Both the position numbers and the translations under genes were made by a program. DNA of 51,690 nucleotides from Vibrio neptunius (GTDB lineage Bacteria > Pseudomonadota > Gammaproteobacteria > Enterobacterales > Vibrionaceae): assembly GCF_000967495.1 (NCBI RefSeq), contig NZ_JXXU01000087.1:1-51690 (forward strand), written 5' to 3'. The notes beneath the pieces were generated by a model. That model did no database searches, was not told the DNA's origin, and was given only the letters and a program-made list of their open reading frames with translations. This document shows, piece after piece, positions 23,530 to 32,214 of this stretch (its first letter is position 1; every line of letters starts with the position of its first letter).

Positions 23530-24216
23530 ATGACAAATATCCTATTGATTGACGACGACACCGAACTGACTGGTTTACTTAAAGAAGTACTGACGTTCGA
23601 AGGTTACAATGTATCTGAAGCCAATGACGGAGAAGCAGGACTTGCGGCGATTTGTGACGATATAGATTTAGTTCTGCTGGATGTCATGATGCCTAAACTC
23701 AACGGTATGGAAACCCTCAAACGCCTACGAGAAAACTGGCAGACTCCAGTATTGATGTTGACAGCAAAAGGTGAAGAAATAGATAGAGTGATTGGATTAG
23801 AGCTCGGAGCTGACGATTACTTGCCAAAACCTTTCAGCGATCGTGAACTGCTGGCCCGCATCCGCGCAATATTGCGTCGTACGCAAACAAAAAGCGTGGC
23901 TAAAAATAGCGACTGTGTTCATTATCAGGACATCAAAATTTATCCCGGTAAGCAGGAAGCGTATTGTCAGGAACAATACTTAGAGCTAACCACTACGGAG
24001 TTTGCGCTGCTTAGTCACTTCGTTCAGCATCCAGGAGAAACCTTGACCAAAGAAACTCTGAGTTTAGATGTTCTGGGTAAACGCCTAGCCGCTTTTGACC
24101 GCGCCATAGATATGCATGTTTCAAATCTGAGGAAAAAACTACCGGACCGTCAAGATGGTAAATCACGAATCAAAACCTTGCGCGGACGAGGTTATTTGTT
24201 AGTTGAGGAAGATTAA
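23530..24216 (+). CDS. cpxR: Envelope stress response regulator CpxR
   Basis: OmpR-family response regulator of the Cpx envelope stress system. 228 residues. The receiver domain (1-115) has Asp8/Asp9 and phospho-acceptor Asp51 in VLLDVMMPK, the switch Thr in MLTAKGEE and Lys in LPKPFSDREL. The winged-helix output domain follows (about 130-226), ending LRGRGYLL. The stop codon overlaps the cpxA start (TAATG), indicating translational coupling. Confidence 0.96.
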   Translation: MTNILLIDDDTELTGLLKEVLTFEGYNVSEANDGEAGLAAICDDIDLVLLDVMMPKLNGMETLKRLRENWQTPVLMLTAKGEEIDRVIGLELGADDYLPKPFSDRELLARIRAILRRTQTKSVAKNSDCVHYQDIKIYPGKQEAYCQEQYLELTTTEFALLSHFVQHPGETLTKETLSLDVLGKRLAAFDRAIDMHVSNLRKKLPDRQDGKSRIKTLRGRGYLLVEED

Positions 24217-25601
24217 TGCGTCTACCTAAGATCACTAGCCTTTACGGACGTATCTTCGCCATTTTTTGGTTTACCATGTTTCTCGTTCTGATCGCTGTGT
24301 TGTCTCTACCTCATCTAGACCCAAGAAAATCAAGAGATATACCCGCAGAACATTACAAAAAGCTGTTAGCAACCAAGACAAAGATCGAGCAGCGCTTTGC
24401 TGGCGAAACAGATCTACGCCGGATTATATTCTATTTAGAAGGGCGTAAGCGTCCTCCAAGAGATCCTCGCCCACACTTTGTCTTAACGGATCTAGAAGGC
24501 AATATTCTGACCACTCGCGATCGTAAAGACTTCAAGCTCAAAGCGGTGCAAAATTTTATTACCAGTATCGAAGATCCTGAGTATCCAAAACAGAAACTCT
24601 ATGGACACTACATGGTTGCAGGGCCATTACCAATCACACTGGCTCAGAAGGATCTGTTGATGTACATAGGCGTCAAATGGAATCAACCCTCTCCTTTCCT
24701 GATTCGACTGTTTGATAAACCTTTCCAGTTACTGCTTGCCGTGATGCTGGTCAGTACACCTTTGTTATTGTGGCTTGCATGGGCGCTGAGCCAGCCAGCA
24801 AGAAAGCTAGAACTCGCCGCTAAACGCGTAGCAAATGGAGAATTCAGTGTTGATCCACAGCTGGAGAAAGGCACCTCCGAATTTCGCCAAGCGGGTAAAA
24901 GTTTTAACCAGATGGTTGAGGCAGTAAACCAGATGATTTCAGGTCAGCAACGCTTACTGTCTGATATTTCACACGAGCTTCGCTCGCCATTAACACGCTT
25001 ACGAATGGCCACCGCTCTTGCTGCTCGAAAACAAGGAGAAAGCCCTGAGCTCACTCGGATTGACACTGAAGCACAAAGACTGGAACAGATGATTGGGGAA
25101 TTGTTAGAGCTGTCACGCATGCAGGTCGATAGCCATGTCGAACGCGAGCAGCAACCTATTATCAGCTTATGGGAGGCCATTCTTTCTGATGCCCAATTTG
25201 AAGCAGAACAGATGAATAAATCATTCCGCTATGATGATATTCCTGAGCGCACAATTTCAGGGAACCCCAAATTGCTCATGAGTGCTGTAGACAATATTGT
25301 TCGCAATGCTATTTACTATGGCAAAGATGTTATTCAAGTGTCGCTCAACGTCCAGACAGATCAACTCACTATTGCCGTCGATGACAATGGAGAAGGTGTG
25401 CCTGAACATGAACTCGAAGCGATTTTCCGACCTTTTTACCGCGTTTCAACCGCACGAGATCGTCACAGTGGAGGCACGGGATTAGGGTTAGCCATTACCG
25501 AAAACGCAATCCGCCAGCACAGCGGAACTATTCGTGCTTTACGCAGCCAGCTTGGTGGGCTTCGTGTAGAGGTGATCCTGCCGCTGACACCAGAGCAATA
25601 A
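24216..25601 (+). CDS. cpxA: Envelope stress sensor histidine kinase CpxA
   Basis: Inner-membrane sensor kinase that phosphorylates CpxR. 461 residues. A first membrane helix (about 10-31) is followed by a periplasmic sensor domain (32-168) and a second helix (about 169-191). Next come a HAMP region, the dimerisation/phospho-acceptor segment SDISHELRSPLTRLR with His253, and an ATPase domain with the N box (VDNIVRNAIYYG), DDNGEGVPE and GGTGLGLAI. It overlaps cpxR by one base. The partner inhibitor cpxP is divergent upstream. Confidence 0.96.
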   Translation: MRLPKITSLYGRIFAIFWFTMFLVLIAVLSLPHLDPRKSRDIPAEHYKKLLATKTKIEQRFAGETDLRRIIFYLEGRKRPPRDPRPHFVLTDLEGNILTTRDRKDFKLKAVQNFITSIEDPEYPKQKLYGHYMVAGPLPITLAQKDLLMYIGVKWNQPSPFLIRLFDKPFQLLLAVMLVSTPLLLWLAWALSQPARKLELAAKRVANGEFSVDPQLEKGTSEFRQAGKSFNQMVEAVNQMISGQQRLLSDISHELRSPLTRLRMATALAARKQGESPELTRIDTEAQRLEQMIGELLELSRMQVDSHVEREQQPIISLWEAILSDAQFEAEQMNKSFRYDDIPERTISGNPKLLMSAVDNIVRNAIYYGKDVIQVSLNVQTDQLTIAVDDNGEGVPEHELEAIFRPFYRVSTARDRHSGGTGLGLAITENAIRQHSGTIRALRSQLGGLRVEVILPLTPEQ

Positions 25602-25619
25602 CCTTATAAAAATACAGTT

Positions 25620-25638
25620 GATAATGGATCTTATTATC
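25620..25638. promoter_or_regulatory. Fur-box-like operator upstream of sodA
   Basis: GATAATGGATCTTATTATC matches the 19-base Fur consensus GATAATGATAATCATTATC at 14 positions, including both outer half-sites. It ends 36 bases before the sodA start. Fur repression of the manganese superoxide dismutase is known in E. coli; here it is inferred from the motif. Confidence 0.65.
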
Positions 25639-25674
25639 ATTTAAAGTAAATCCTTCAATTACGGAGGATTTACT

Positions 25675-26292
25675 ATGTCTCATACTTTCCCAGAGTTGCC
25701 TTACGCTTACGACTCACTAGAACCTTATATTGATGCCAAAACCATGGAAGTCCATTACAGTAAGCATCACCGCACTTACTTTGATAAGTTTGTAACAGCG
25801 GTCAAAGGGACTGAACTGGAAAATGCCTCACTGAAAGATATCTTTGCCAACATCTCCAAATATTCTCCCGCCGTCCGTAACAATGGCGGTGGTTACTACA
25901 ACCATATCCTTTACTGGAATTGTATGTCCCCTGATGCCGGTGGCGAGCCGACTGGTGAGTTAGCTAAACAAATCAACGCCACCTTCGGAAACTTCGAACA
26001 GTTTAAATCTCTGTTCTCTGAGGCAGCAATCAATACATTTGGTTCTGGTTTTGCCTGGCTAGTTGTGAAAGACGGCAAGCTACACATTGCATCCACCAGC
26101 AATCAGGACAACCCTTTAATGGATGTTGCGAGCGTTCAAGGTGAGCCTATTTTGGCGCTGGATGTATGGGAACACGCTTACTATATTAGCTATCAAAATC
26201 GTCGACCTGAATACATTGACGCTTGGTGGAATGTAGTGAACTGGGATGTTGTCAGTGAAAACTATGCCATTGCGTTAGCTCAAAACGCTTAA
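25675..26292 (+). CDS. sodA: Superoxide dismutase, Mn-type (SodA)
   Basis: Converts superoxide to hydrogen peroxide and oxygen in the cytosol. 205 residues. Metal ligands are His27, His77, Asp163 and His167 (in HYSKHH, YYNHILYW and LDVWEHAYY). Metal preference is read from outer-sphere residues: Gly-rich GGGYYNH and STSNQDNPLM with Gln144 are of the manganese type, whereas Fe enzymes place the Gln at the first position. A cambialistic enzyme cannot be ruled out. GGAGGAT is the RBS. The Fur-like box upstream fits a manganese isozyme used when iron is scarce. Confidence 0.9.
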   Translation: MSHTFPELPYAYDSLEPYIDAKTMEVHYSKHHRTYFDKFVTAVKGTELENASLKDIFANISKYSPAVRNNGGGYYNHILYWNCMSPDAGGEPTGELAKQINATFGNFEQFKSLFSEAAINTFGSGFAWLVVKDGKLHIASTSNQDNPLMDVASVQGEPILALDVWEHAYYISYQNRRPEYIDAWWNVVNWDVVSENYAIALAQNA

Positions 26293-26314
26293 AAAAACGC
26301 ACTACTTCATACTT

Positions 26315-26338
26315 GGCGGCATTTGAAAGCCGCCTTAT
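26315..26338 (+). terminator. Weak terminator-like hairpin after sodA
   Basis: GGCGGC (26315-26320) and GCCGCC (26329-26334) with an 8-base loop, but only a short T-containing tail (TTATAC). It may allow partial readthrough into trmL. Confidence 0.5.
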
Positions 26339-26377
26339 ACTGCTTAGCTTCCAAGCAAATGATAAGAAGTTAACGCT

Positions 26378-26854
26378 ATGTTCGATATCGCCCTCTATGA
26401 GCCTGAAATTGCCCCAAATACAGGTAACATCATTCGCCTATGTGCCAATTGCGGTGCCAATTTGCATCTCATCGAGCCACTAGGATTTGATCTAGAAGAG
26501 AAAAAAGTACGCCGCGCTGGCTTGGACTATCACGACCTTGCACGTGTCACTCGTCATAAGAATTATCAGGCGTTTGTCGAGTATCTAGAAAGAGAGCGCG
26601 ATAACTATCGTATCTTCGCTTGCACAACAAAAACCACGGGGCACCACGTTGATGCCAATTTCCAGAAAGGTGACGTACTGCTGTTTGGCCCTGAAACTCG
26701 GGGGCTGCCCGCTGAATTGATTGAAAGCATGCCGATGGCGCAGCGGATCCGCATTCCTATGATGCCGGACGCTCGCAGCCTGAACTTATCTAACGCAGTC
26801 GCTATTATTGCTTTTGAAGCTTGGCGCCAGATGGGATTTGAAGGTGCACAGTAG
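26378..26854 (+). CDS. trmL: tRNA (cytidine(34)-2'-O)-methyltransferase TrmL
   Basis: SPOUT-class methyltransferase that 2'-O-methylates the wobble base of tRNA-Leu isoacceptors in E. coli. 158 residues, the compact TrmL form with little beyond the knotted domain. Signatures are the N-terminal LYEPEIAPNTGNIIRLCANCG, DVLLFGPETRGLPAEL and the knot RSLNLSNAVAIIAFEAWRQ. It lies about 85 bases after sodA, separated only by a weak hairpin, and is followed by an interspersed repeat array. Confidence 0.95.
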   Translation: MFDIALYEPEIAPNTGNIIRLCANCGANLHLIEPLGFDLEEKKVRRAGLDYHDLARVTRHKNYQAFVEYLERERDNYRIFACTTKTTGHHVDANFQKGDVLLFGPETRGLPAELIESMPMAQRIRIPMMPDARSLNLSNAVAIIAFEAWRQMGFEGAQ

Positions 26855-27172
26855 CCAAAGCAAACGCTTCGTTAGGGATATGGGATGCGGGAAACGGGAT
26901 ATGGGAACGGACTTCGTCCTACGGATAACTGGATAACTAACTTAGCGTTTTTCAACAACCCGAATGAGTCACTGGTTTGTTTTTCTAACGCTCAATATCG
27001 CTTTCCCTAAGCAAGGTGTTCCATAGGGCGCAGTCCGTTCCGTCATCCAAAGCAAAGCATTTCAAATCGATCAAAAAAGCCGATGCTCTTGCATCGGCTT
27101 TTACAACTCTAGCTATCTAGTTTTCTAGTAGCGCAGCGTTCCATAAGACGAAGTCCGTTCTCTGCCCTACCC
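26855..27172. repeat. Interspersed repeat array between trmL and trpS
   Basis: This 318-base gap has no gene. It starts with a degenerate G-rich short repeat (GGGATATGG, GATGCGG, GAAACGG, GATATGG, 26875-26907), followed by GGGAACGGACTTCGTCCT (about 26903-26920). Two inverted versions of the latter lie at about 27012-27032 (CCATAGGGCGCAGTCCGTTC) and 27141-27160 (CCATAAGACGAAGTCCGTTC), on either side of the trpS terminator. Such sequences are familiar to me from Vibrio intergenic regions, but copy number was not checked. Confidence 0.65.
27075..27102. terminator. Bidirectional terminator downstream of trpS
   Basis: AAAAGCCGATGC (27075-27086) and GCATCGGCTTTT (27091-27102) with a TCTT loop, between convergent trmL and trpS. 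Confidence 0.85.
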
Positions 27173-28210
27173 CTACGGGCGAGTAACAAAACCGACAGCT
27201 TGATACGCTTTTTTCAGTGTTTCTGCGGCGCGAGCAGACGCTTTCTCGGCCCCTTGCTTCATCACACTGTCCATATAAGTGCGATCCTCACGGATACGAT
27301 GGTATTCAGCTTGGATAGGCTCCAGCATAGCCACAACAGCTTCGCCAACTTCTTTCTTAAATGGACCGTACATCTCTACGCCTTTGTATTGCGCTTCGAT
27401 CTCTTCAAAGCTCTTACCTGTTGCAGCCGAGTAAAGACCCATTAGATTAGAGATGCCCGCTTTGTTGTCCCAATCATGGGCAATGCGTGGTGGCGTTTCT
27501 GCATCTGTCTGAGCTTTGTTTATCTTCTTGATGATCGATTTCGGCTCTTCAAGCAGGGTAATGACATTCTTACGGTTATCGTCTGATTTTGACATCTTCT
27601 TCGTCGCGTCCTGAAGACTCATAACACGTGCATTCACAGTCGGAATGTACGGTTCTGGTACTTGGAAGATTGGCTGTTCTGGCGAGTAAATATTGTTGAA
27701 TCGATTAGCGATATCACGAGCTAGCTCAAGGTGCTGTTTCTGGTCACTACCCACTGGTACTTGGTGTGCGCCGTATAGCAGGATGTCTGCTGCCATTAGC
27801 ACTGGGTAGTCGAACAAGCCAACGTTCACGTCACCAAACTGGCTTGAGCTGTCTTTCGAATAACGAGCAGATTTATCTTTAAACTGAGTCATACGGCTCA
27901 GCTCGCCCATTTGGGTGTAACAGTTAAGAAGCCAACCAAGTTGAGCATGCTCTGGTACGTGTGACTGAACAAATAGCGTGCTCTTTTGTGGATCAACGCC
28001 AACTGCCAAACAGATTGCTAATGCGTCTAGAGTCGCTTCATGCAGCGCTTTCGGATCTTGCCGAACCGTGATCGCGTGAAGGTCTACAACACAATATTGG
28101 CAATCGTAATCGTCTTGCATCTGTTGCCATTGACGTAGAGCACCCAAGTAGTTACCGATACTTAGTTCACCTGATGGTTGAACACCACTCAATACAATGG
28201 GTTTGCTCAT
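27173..28210 (-). CDS. trpS: Tryptophanyl-tRNA synthetase
   Basis: Class I synthetase charging tRNA-Trp. 345 residues, slightly longer than E. coli TrpS, mostly through small inserts (for example KDSSSQFGDVNVG). Class signatures are PSGELSIGNYLG, the HIGH-equivalent near residues 12-23, and KKMSKSDDN, the KMSKS loop. PVGSDQKQHLELARD is also typical. It is the last gene of the aroK-to-trpS run. A strong hairpin with U-run lies only 38 bases before the start, which may control it. Confidence 0.97.
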   Translation of the reverse strand: MSKPIVLSGVQPSGELSIGNYLGALRQWQQMQDDYDCQYCVVDLHAITVRQDPKALHEATLDALAICLAVGVDPQKSTLFVQSHVPEHAQLGWLLNCYTQMGELSRMTQFKDKSARYSKDSSSQFGDVNVGLFDYPVLMAADILLYGAHQVPVGSDQKQHLELARDIANRFNNIYSPEQPIFQVPEPYIPTVNARVMSLQDATKKMSKSDDNRKNVITLLEEPKSIIKKINKAQTDAETPPRIAHDWDNKAGISNLMGLYSAATGKSFEEIEAQYKGVEMYGPFKKEVGEAVVAMLEPIQAEYHRIREDRTYMDSVMKQGAEKASARAAETLKKAYQAVGFVTRP

Positions 28211-28244
28211 GGGAATAGTTCCTCTGACTTCTTATCTAAAAATG

Positions 28245-28275
28245 AAAAAACCGTGTGGGTTCTGGCCACACGGTT
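28245..28275 (-). terminator. Intrinsic terminator or attenuator just upstream of trpS
   Basis: Read on the minus strand, AAACCGTGTGG and CCACACGGTTT arms (11 bp, perfect) with a 7-base loop, followed by TTTTTT-CA-TTTTT. It lies 50 bases after the gph stop and about 35 before the trpS start. Either it ends the operon and trpS depends on readthrough or a very close promoter, or it is a regulated attenuator. Confidence 0.75.
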
Positions 28276-28323
28276 TACTCAGTGTACTCATTAACAAGTA
28301 TTTTGGAAGATCTTTTGTTATGA

Positions 28324-29004
28324 CTATGCGGAAACCGCGACCACATCGACTAGATCTGCGATGGTGTCTGCAACAAAATCTGGTTGTGACTGAGAAATTG
28401 GTTCACCATGATTGTAACCGTAAGTCAGACCAAACGATTGGCAGCCCGCATTTTTTGCCGCTTTGATGTCGTTGCTAGAATCACCTACCATCAGCATCTC
28501 TTGTGGCTGACAACCATGCTTATCAAGCAGCCAATTCAATGCTATTGGGTTGGGTTTTTTTTCTAGGAAAGTATCACCACCAATCACGTCAACAAAATAC
28601 TTATCAATGCCGTGTTTAACTAAAACATCAGGCACAAACTTAGAAGGTTTGTTGGTAACCAGCGCCATGATAAAGCCCAATTTGTGCAGCTCTGCCAAGG
28701 TTTCTTTAACCGCAGGATAAAGGTGGCTGAGCTTGTGTCCGCTTTGCTCGTAATAGTCATCAAATAGAACACGAGCTTTGGCATGCAGTTCTGGATCCAA
28801 GTCGGGCGATACTGTTAGGCTGCGACTCAGCGAACGCCCAATAAGTACATCAGCGCCGTTACCGACGTAATCCCGCACCTGCTCTTCTGTTACTGCCGGG
28901 TAACCGAGTGCTTGTACAGCTTGGTCGGCAGCCACTGCTAGATCAGGCACGCTATCCAATAACGTCCCATCCAAGTCAAACGCGATAAGTTTAATATTGC
29001 TCAT
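28324..29004 (-). CDS. gph: Phosphoglycolate phosphatase
   Basis: HAD-superfamily phosphatase hydrolysing 2-phosphoglycolate, a by-product of DNA repair. 226 residues. HAD motif I is FDLDGTLLDS (8-17, nucleophile Asp), with motif II ALVTNKPS, motif III Lys in FLEKKPNP and motif IV MVGDSSNDIKAA. Its placement between rpe and trpS, with only 4 bases to rpe, matches the E. coli dam-rpe-gph-trpS order and supports the specific name over other HAD enzymes. Confidence 0.95.
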   Translation of the reverse strand: MSNIKLIAFDLDGTLLDSVPDLAVAADQAVQALGYPAVTEEQVRDYVGNGADVLIGRSLSRSLTVSPDLDPELHAKARVLFDDYYEQSGHKLSHLYPAVKETLAELHKLGFIMALVTNKPSKFVPDVLVKHGIDKYFVDVIGGDTFLEKKPNPIALNWLLDKHGCQPQEMLMVGDSSNDIKAAKNAGCQSFGLTYGYNHGEPISQSQPDFVADTIADLVDVVAVSA

Positions 29005-29008
29005 TAAA

Positions 29009-29680
29009 TTACTCTGCCTTTGCTAATTCAGCACGCATTTGGTCGATGACTTCTTTGTAGTCAGCTTGGTTGAAGATCGCGGAACCAGCCACAAACATAT
29101 CGGCACCGGCTTCAGCTATCTCTTTGATGTTTTCGACCTTAACACCGCCATCAATTTCCAGACGAATATCGCGCCCCGACTCATCAATCATTTTACGCAC
29201 GGCACGCAACTTATCTAACGTTTTAGGAATGAAAGACTGTCCACCAAAACCAGGGTTCACTGACATCAGTAGGATCATATCAATCTTATCCATGATGAAT
29301 TCCAGATGAGATAGCGGTGTCGCGGGGTTTAACACTACACCGGCTTTACACCCATGCTCTTTGATCAATTGCAGTGTACGGTCTACGTGCTCAGACGCTT
29401 CAATATGGAAAGTGATCATCGATGCGCCCGCTTTGGCGAAGTCTGGAATGATACGATCGACTGGTTTCACCATCAGGTGAACATCAATTGGTGCAGTAAT
29501 ACCGTAATCGCGCAACGCCTGGCAAATAGGCGCACCGAAAGTCAGGTTAGGTACGTAGTGGTTATCCATTACGTCAAAATGAACCACATCGGCTCCGGCT
29601 GCGAGTACTTTTTCCACGTCTTCGCCTAGACGAGCCATATCTGCAGACAAAATCGATGGCGCGATAAGGAAATCTTTCAT
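29009..29680 (-). CDS. rpe: Ribulose-phosphate 3-epimerase
   Basis: Interconverts ribulose 5-phosphate and xylulose 5-phosphate in the pentose phosphate pathway. 223 residues, a TIM barrel. Signatures are APSILSADMARLGED, VVHFDVMDNHYVPNLTFG with metal-binding His and Asp, MSVNPGFGGQSFI and LEIDGGVKVENI. It lies four bases upstream of gph within the dam-to-trpS run; dam is about 100 bases upstream. Confidence 0.97.
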   Translation of the reverse strand: MKDFLIAPSILSADMARLGEDVEKVLAAGADVVHFDVMDNHYVPNLTFGAPICQALRDYGITAPIDVHLMVKPVDRIIPDFAKAGASMITFHIEASEHVDRTLQLIKEHGCKAGVVLNPATPLSHLEFIMDKIDMILLMSVNPGFGGQSFIPKTLDKLRAVRKMIDESGRDIRLEIDGGVKVENIKEIAEAGADMFVAGSAIFNQADYKEVIDQMRAELAKAE

Positions 29681-29782
29681 ACCTGACCTCTAGAATAAAT
29701 TGGGCAAAACGACTGAATATACGTTGAGCGCAATTCTACCTAAGCTAAACGCCAGAAGATAGTTGAGAAAAGAGAAATGTCG

Positions 29783-30610
29783 TTAACAATGGTCTTGATG
29801 CTTAAACAATGCCAACAGTTCGTCTACTTTGTTACGACCAGCACCATTGCGACTGATTGTACGCTTAACCTTGACCACATTGAGCTCAGCTCCATGGTAT
29901 AGACGGCGTGTCAACGTCGTATCATGGTTGGATATCAACACAGGGATATTGCGCTCTTTAGCCGCCTTTTCGGCAACATCGGCTAAGGCAGCTTGATCAT
30001 CCAAAGTAAAGCCATTACCTGCGTATGAGGTAAAGTTGGCGGTATTCGAGAGCGGCGCATATGGCGGGTCACAATAAACGACACTCCCTTTACGAGCACG
30101 CTTGAAAGTATCAGTATAACTCTCGCATACAAACGTCGCTTTCTTGGCTTTCTGAGCGAAGCACTCTAGCTCAGCCTGAGGAAAATATGGCTTTTTGTAT
30201 GAACCGAAAGGCACGTTGAAACCACCCTTTTTGTTATAACGACAAAGACCATTAAACCCAAAACGATTCATGTAAAGAAATGCCAACGAACGATACATCA
30301 CATCATCGGTGCCATTAAACTCGGCTCGAATAGACAAGTAAGCCTCTTTGCGATTGTTCTCTGGTACGAACCATCGTTTGGCCTCAGAAATATATTCGTC
30401 TGGCTTTTCTTTGAGTAAGTTATAGAGATTAATCAGATCAGGATTAATATCAGCGAGAAGATACTGCTCGTAGTCAGTATTGAGAAATACGGAGCCAGCA
30501 CCAACGAACGGTTCAACCAGCTTACGGCCTTCGGGCAAGTATCGCTGGATATCTTCGACAAGTCCGTATTTTCCACCTGCCCATTTAAGGAAGGCACGCT
30601 GCTTCTTCAT
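29783..30610 (-). CDS. dam: DNA adenine methylase (GATC-specific)
   Basis: Methylates the N6 of adenine in GATC, directing mismatch repair and timing replication initiation; Dam is essential in V. cholerae because of chromosome II replication. 275 residues. Signatures are FLKWAGGKYGLVEDI near the N-terminus (SAM binding), LVEPFVGAGSVFLNT and the catalytic motif VVYCDPPYAPLSNTANFTSY. The start lies 70 bases after damX. It is a solitary methylase with no restriction partner nearby. Confidence 0.97.
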   Translation of the reverse strand: MKKQRAFLKWAGGKYGLVEDIQRYLPEGRKLVEPFVGAGSVFLNTDYEQYLLADINPDLINLYNLLKEKPDEYISEAKRWFVPENNRKEAYLSIRAEFNGTDDVMYRSLAFLYMNRFGFNGLCRYNKKGGFNVPFGSYKKPYFPQAELECFAQKAKKATFVCESYTDTFKRARKGSVVYCDPPYAPLSNTANFTSYAGNGFTLDDQAALADVAEKAAKERNIPVLISNHDTTLTRRLYHGAELNVVKVKRTISRNGAGRNKVDELLALFKHQDHC

Positions 30611-30679
30611 CTAGTGCTCTATCTATCAACCACAAATTAAGGCTGCGGAATGTAACATATTTTCCCGCTAAGCTCAGCG

Positions 30680-32173
30680 TTATTTCACTCGATCGATTTC
30701 TCGATGAACCTGACTAAGTGATTTGGCCCAAGGATCCAACTGTTGCAGGTCATCAGGCAACGCTTCTACTGCATCCCTAGCAACCTGGATGGTTGGATAG
30801 TTTTGGTAAGTGATGATGAACCACTCGACATCATTGCGCACAGTGGGATAGATATACACATTGTCAGCCAAGCGGTGTTTATCCAGGAAAACTTGCACGT
30901 CTTCCAATGACCGAACCGCTGCAAGCTGCAGAGTATAGCTACGCGGAGAAAAACGTTTTAGCTCGTCTCGAGTGAAAGAAAACTGCACGATGGTTTTTTC
31001 TGGCTGAGCAGGACTTTCGGTTTGATCAACCGAATCTATTGAAACTAAGCTCTGAGTCGCTGTTTTTTCTCGCTCAGCACTAGGCGATTCGACCACTTGC
31101 TTGATGGCTGTAGTATCCGCTTTCTCTGGTTTGCCATCCAGTAAGGCATCCACCACTTCAGAAGTGATAACAACACGTTGATGATCGCTTTCCGAGTTGC
31201 CCACGCTCGATGTTTGTTCTGTCACAGCTGGTGGTAGAGATTCAGAATCATCTTCTGCTGGAGAAAGCACAACATCGCCTTCCGTTTGAACATCAGCCAA
31301 CGTACTTTCCGCTGTGGAATCTTCAGGTAAAGTGGGAATTACGGTCTGCTCAATTGCGTCGACCATTTTCTGCGCTTGCTCATCCGGTGAAGGTTGACTC
31401 ATCATCCACCAGTAACCACCGCCAATAAATACAAGCAGTGTCACCACTAGCAAAGCAACGTTGATTGGTGAACCAATGATTGAGCGGATAATAATCCTCT
31501 TTTCCACTTTGTGATCCCCTAAGGCCATAATCTCGCCCGGTCGACGGGCAACAGTTCGATATGCGTTACGTACGCGTTTTTCTTTTTCATCTTCGACAAA
31601 ACGAATCACTAGATGCTCAAAGAATCGATCGGCTTCATCTTGGCTTAATGTGTCTATCTCTAGATCAATTGGCTTATGTTCCTGCCCATAACTGAGTCGA
31701 GTCAGTAACACGTCGAGGCTATTCGACTGTGCAAACAACACTACATTGATTGTCCATGCTGGGTTTTCCTGTGCCTCCAAAACCAACATCCATAATTCAG
31801 ATACGAAAGACTCCTGCAACAGGTGCGCATCATCGATAACAATGACAACATCACAGCCCTCACCTTGCATTTGTCGAGCGAAACTCTCCGTTAATGGATC
31901 GGATGGATTGAACATCGGCTCAGAAAAGAGCTGAGTAAGGATCATGGTACGGCGTTGTTGAGCGTCCTGATTTGGATGACACATCAGGAGAGATTGGTTT
32001 TTATCTGGTGCCCAGGCTTCTAGGTAGCGCTGAGCAAGCCAAGATTTACCCGCTCCTGATGCTCCACCAACAGTGACTAAGTTTGAACCGAAGTTAGTCA
32101 GCAATTGCATACGCTCAAGCAATTCAACTTGAGAATCTAACTCCAACACACGGGATTCATGCGTCAAACTCAT
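30680..32173 (-). CDS. damX: Cell-division protein DamX
   Basis: Inner-membrane protein that localises to the division septum through a peptidoglycan-binding SPOR domain. 497 residues. An N-terminal AAA-type ATPase-like region (about 20-210) has the Walker A GGASGAGKSWLA and the Walker B VVIVIDDAHLL. A single membrane helix follows (about 238-258, VALLVVTLLVFIGGGYWW). Next is an acidic, Ser/Thr/Gln-rich linker (about 262-400), and then the SPOR domain (about 415-495, from SYTLQLAAVRSLED). It lies between aroB and dam, as in E. coli. Confidence 0.93.
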   Translation of the reverse strand: MSLTHESRVLELDSQVELLERMQLLTNFGSNLVTVGGASGAGKSWLAQRYLEAWAPDKNQSLLMCHPNQDAQQRRTMILTQLFSEPMFNPSDPLTESFARQMQGEGCDVVIVIDDAHLLQESFVSELWMLVLEAQENPAWTINVVLFAQSNSLDVLLTRLSYGQEHKPIDLEIDTLSQDEADRFFEHLVIRFVEDEKEKRVRNAYRTVARRPGEIMALGDHKVEKRIIIRSIIGSPINVALLVVTLLVFIGGGYWWMMSQPSPDEQAQKMVDAIEQTVIPTLPEDSTAESTLADVQTEGDVVLSPAEDDSESLPPAVTEQTSSVGNSESDHQRVVITSEVVDALLDGKPEKADTTAIKQVVESPSAEREKTATQSLVSIDSVDQTESPAQPEKTIVQFSFTRDELKRFSPRSYTLQLAAVRSLEDVQVFLDKHRLADNVYIYPTVRNDVEWFIITYQNYPTIQVARDAVEALPDDLQQLDPWAKSLSQVHREIDRVK

Positions 32174-32214
32174 TTAACCATCCTAATGACAGCCCACTGT
32201 CTAAAGAAAAGAAC

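Noticed and set aside
28232..28291. Leader peptide upstream of trpS on the minus strand
   Set aside because: A 19-codon frame spans the hairpin, but it has no ribosome binding site and no tryptophan codons, so classic Trp-codon attenuation is not supported.
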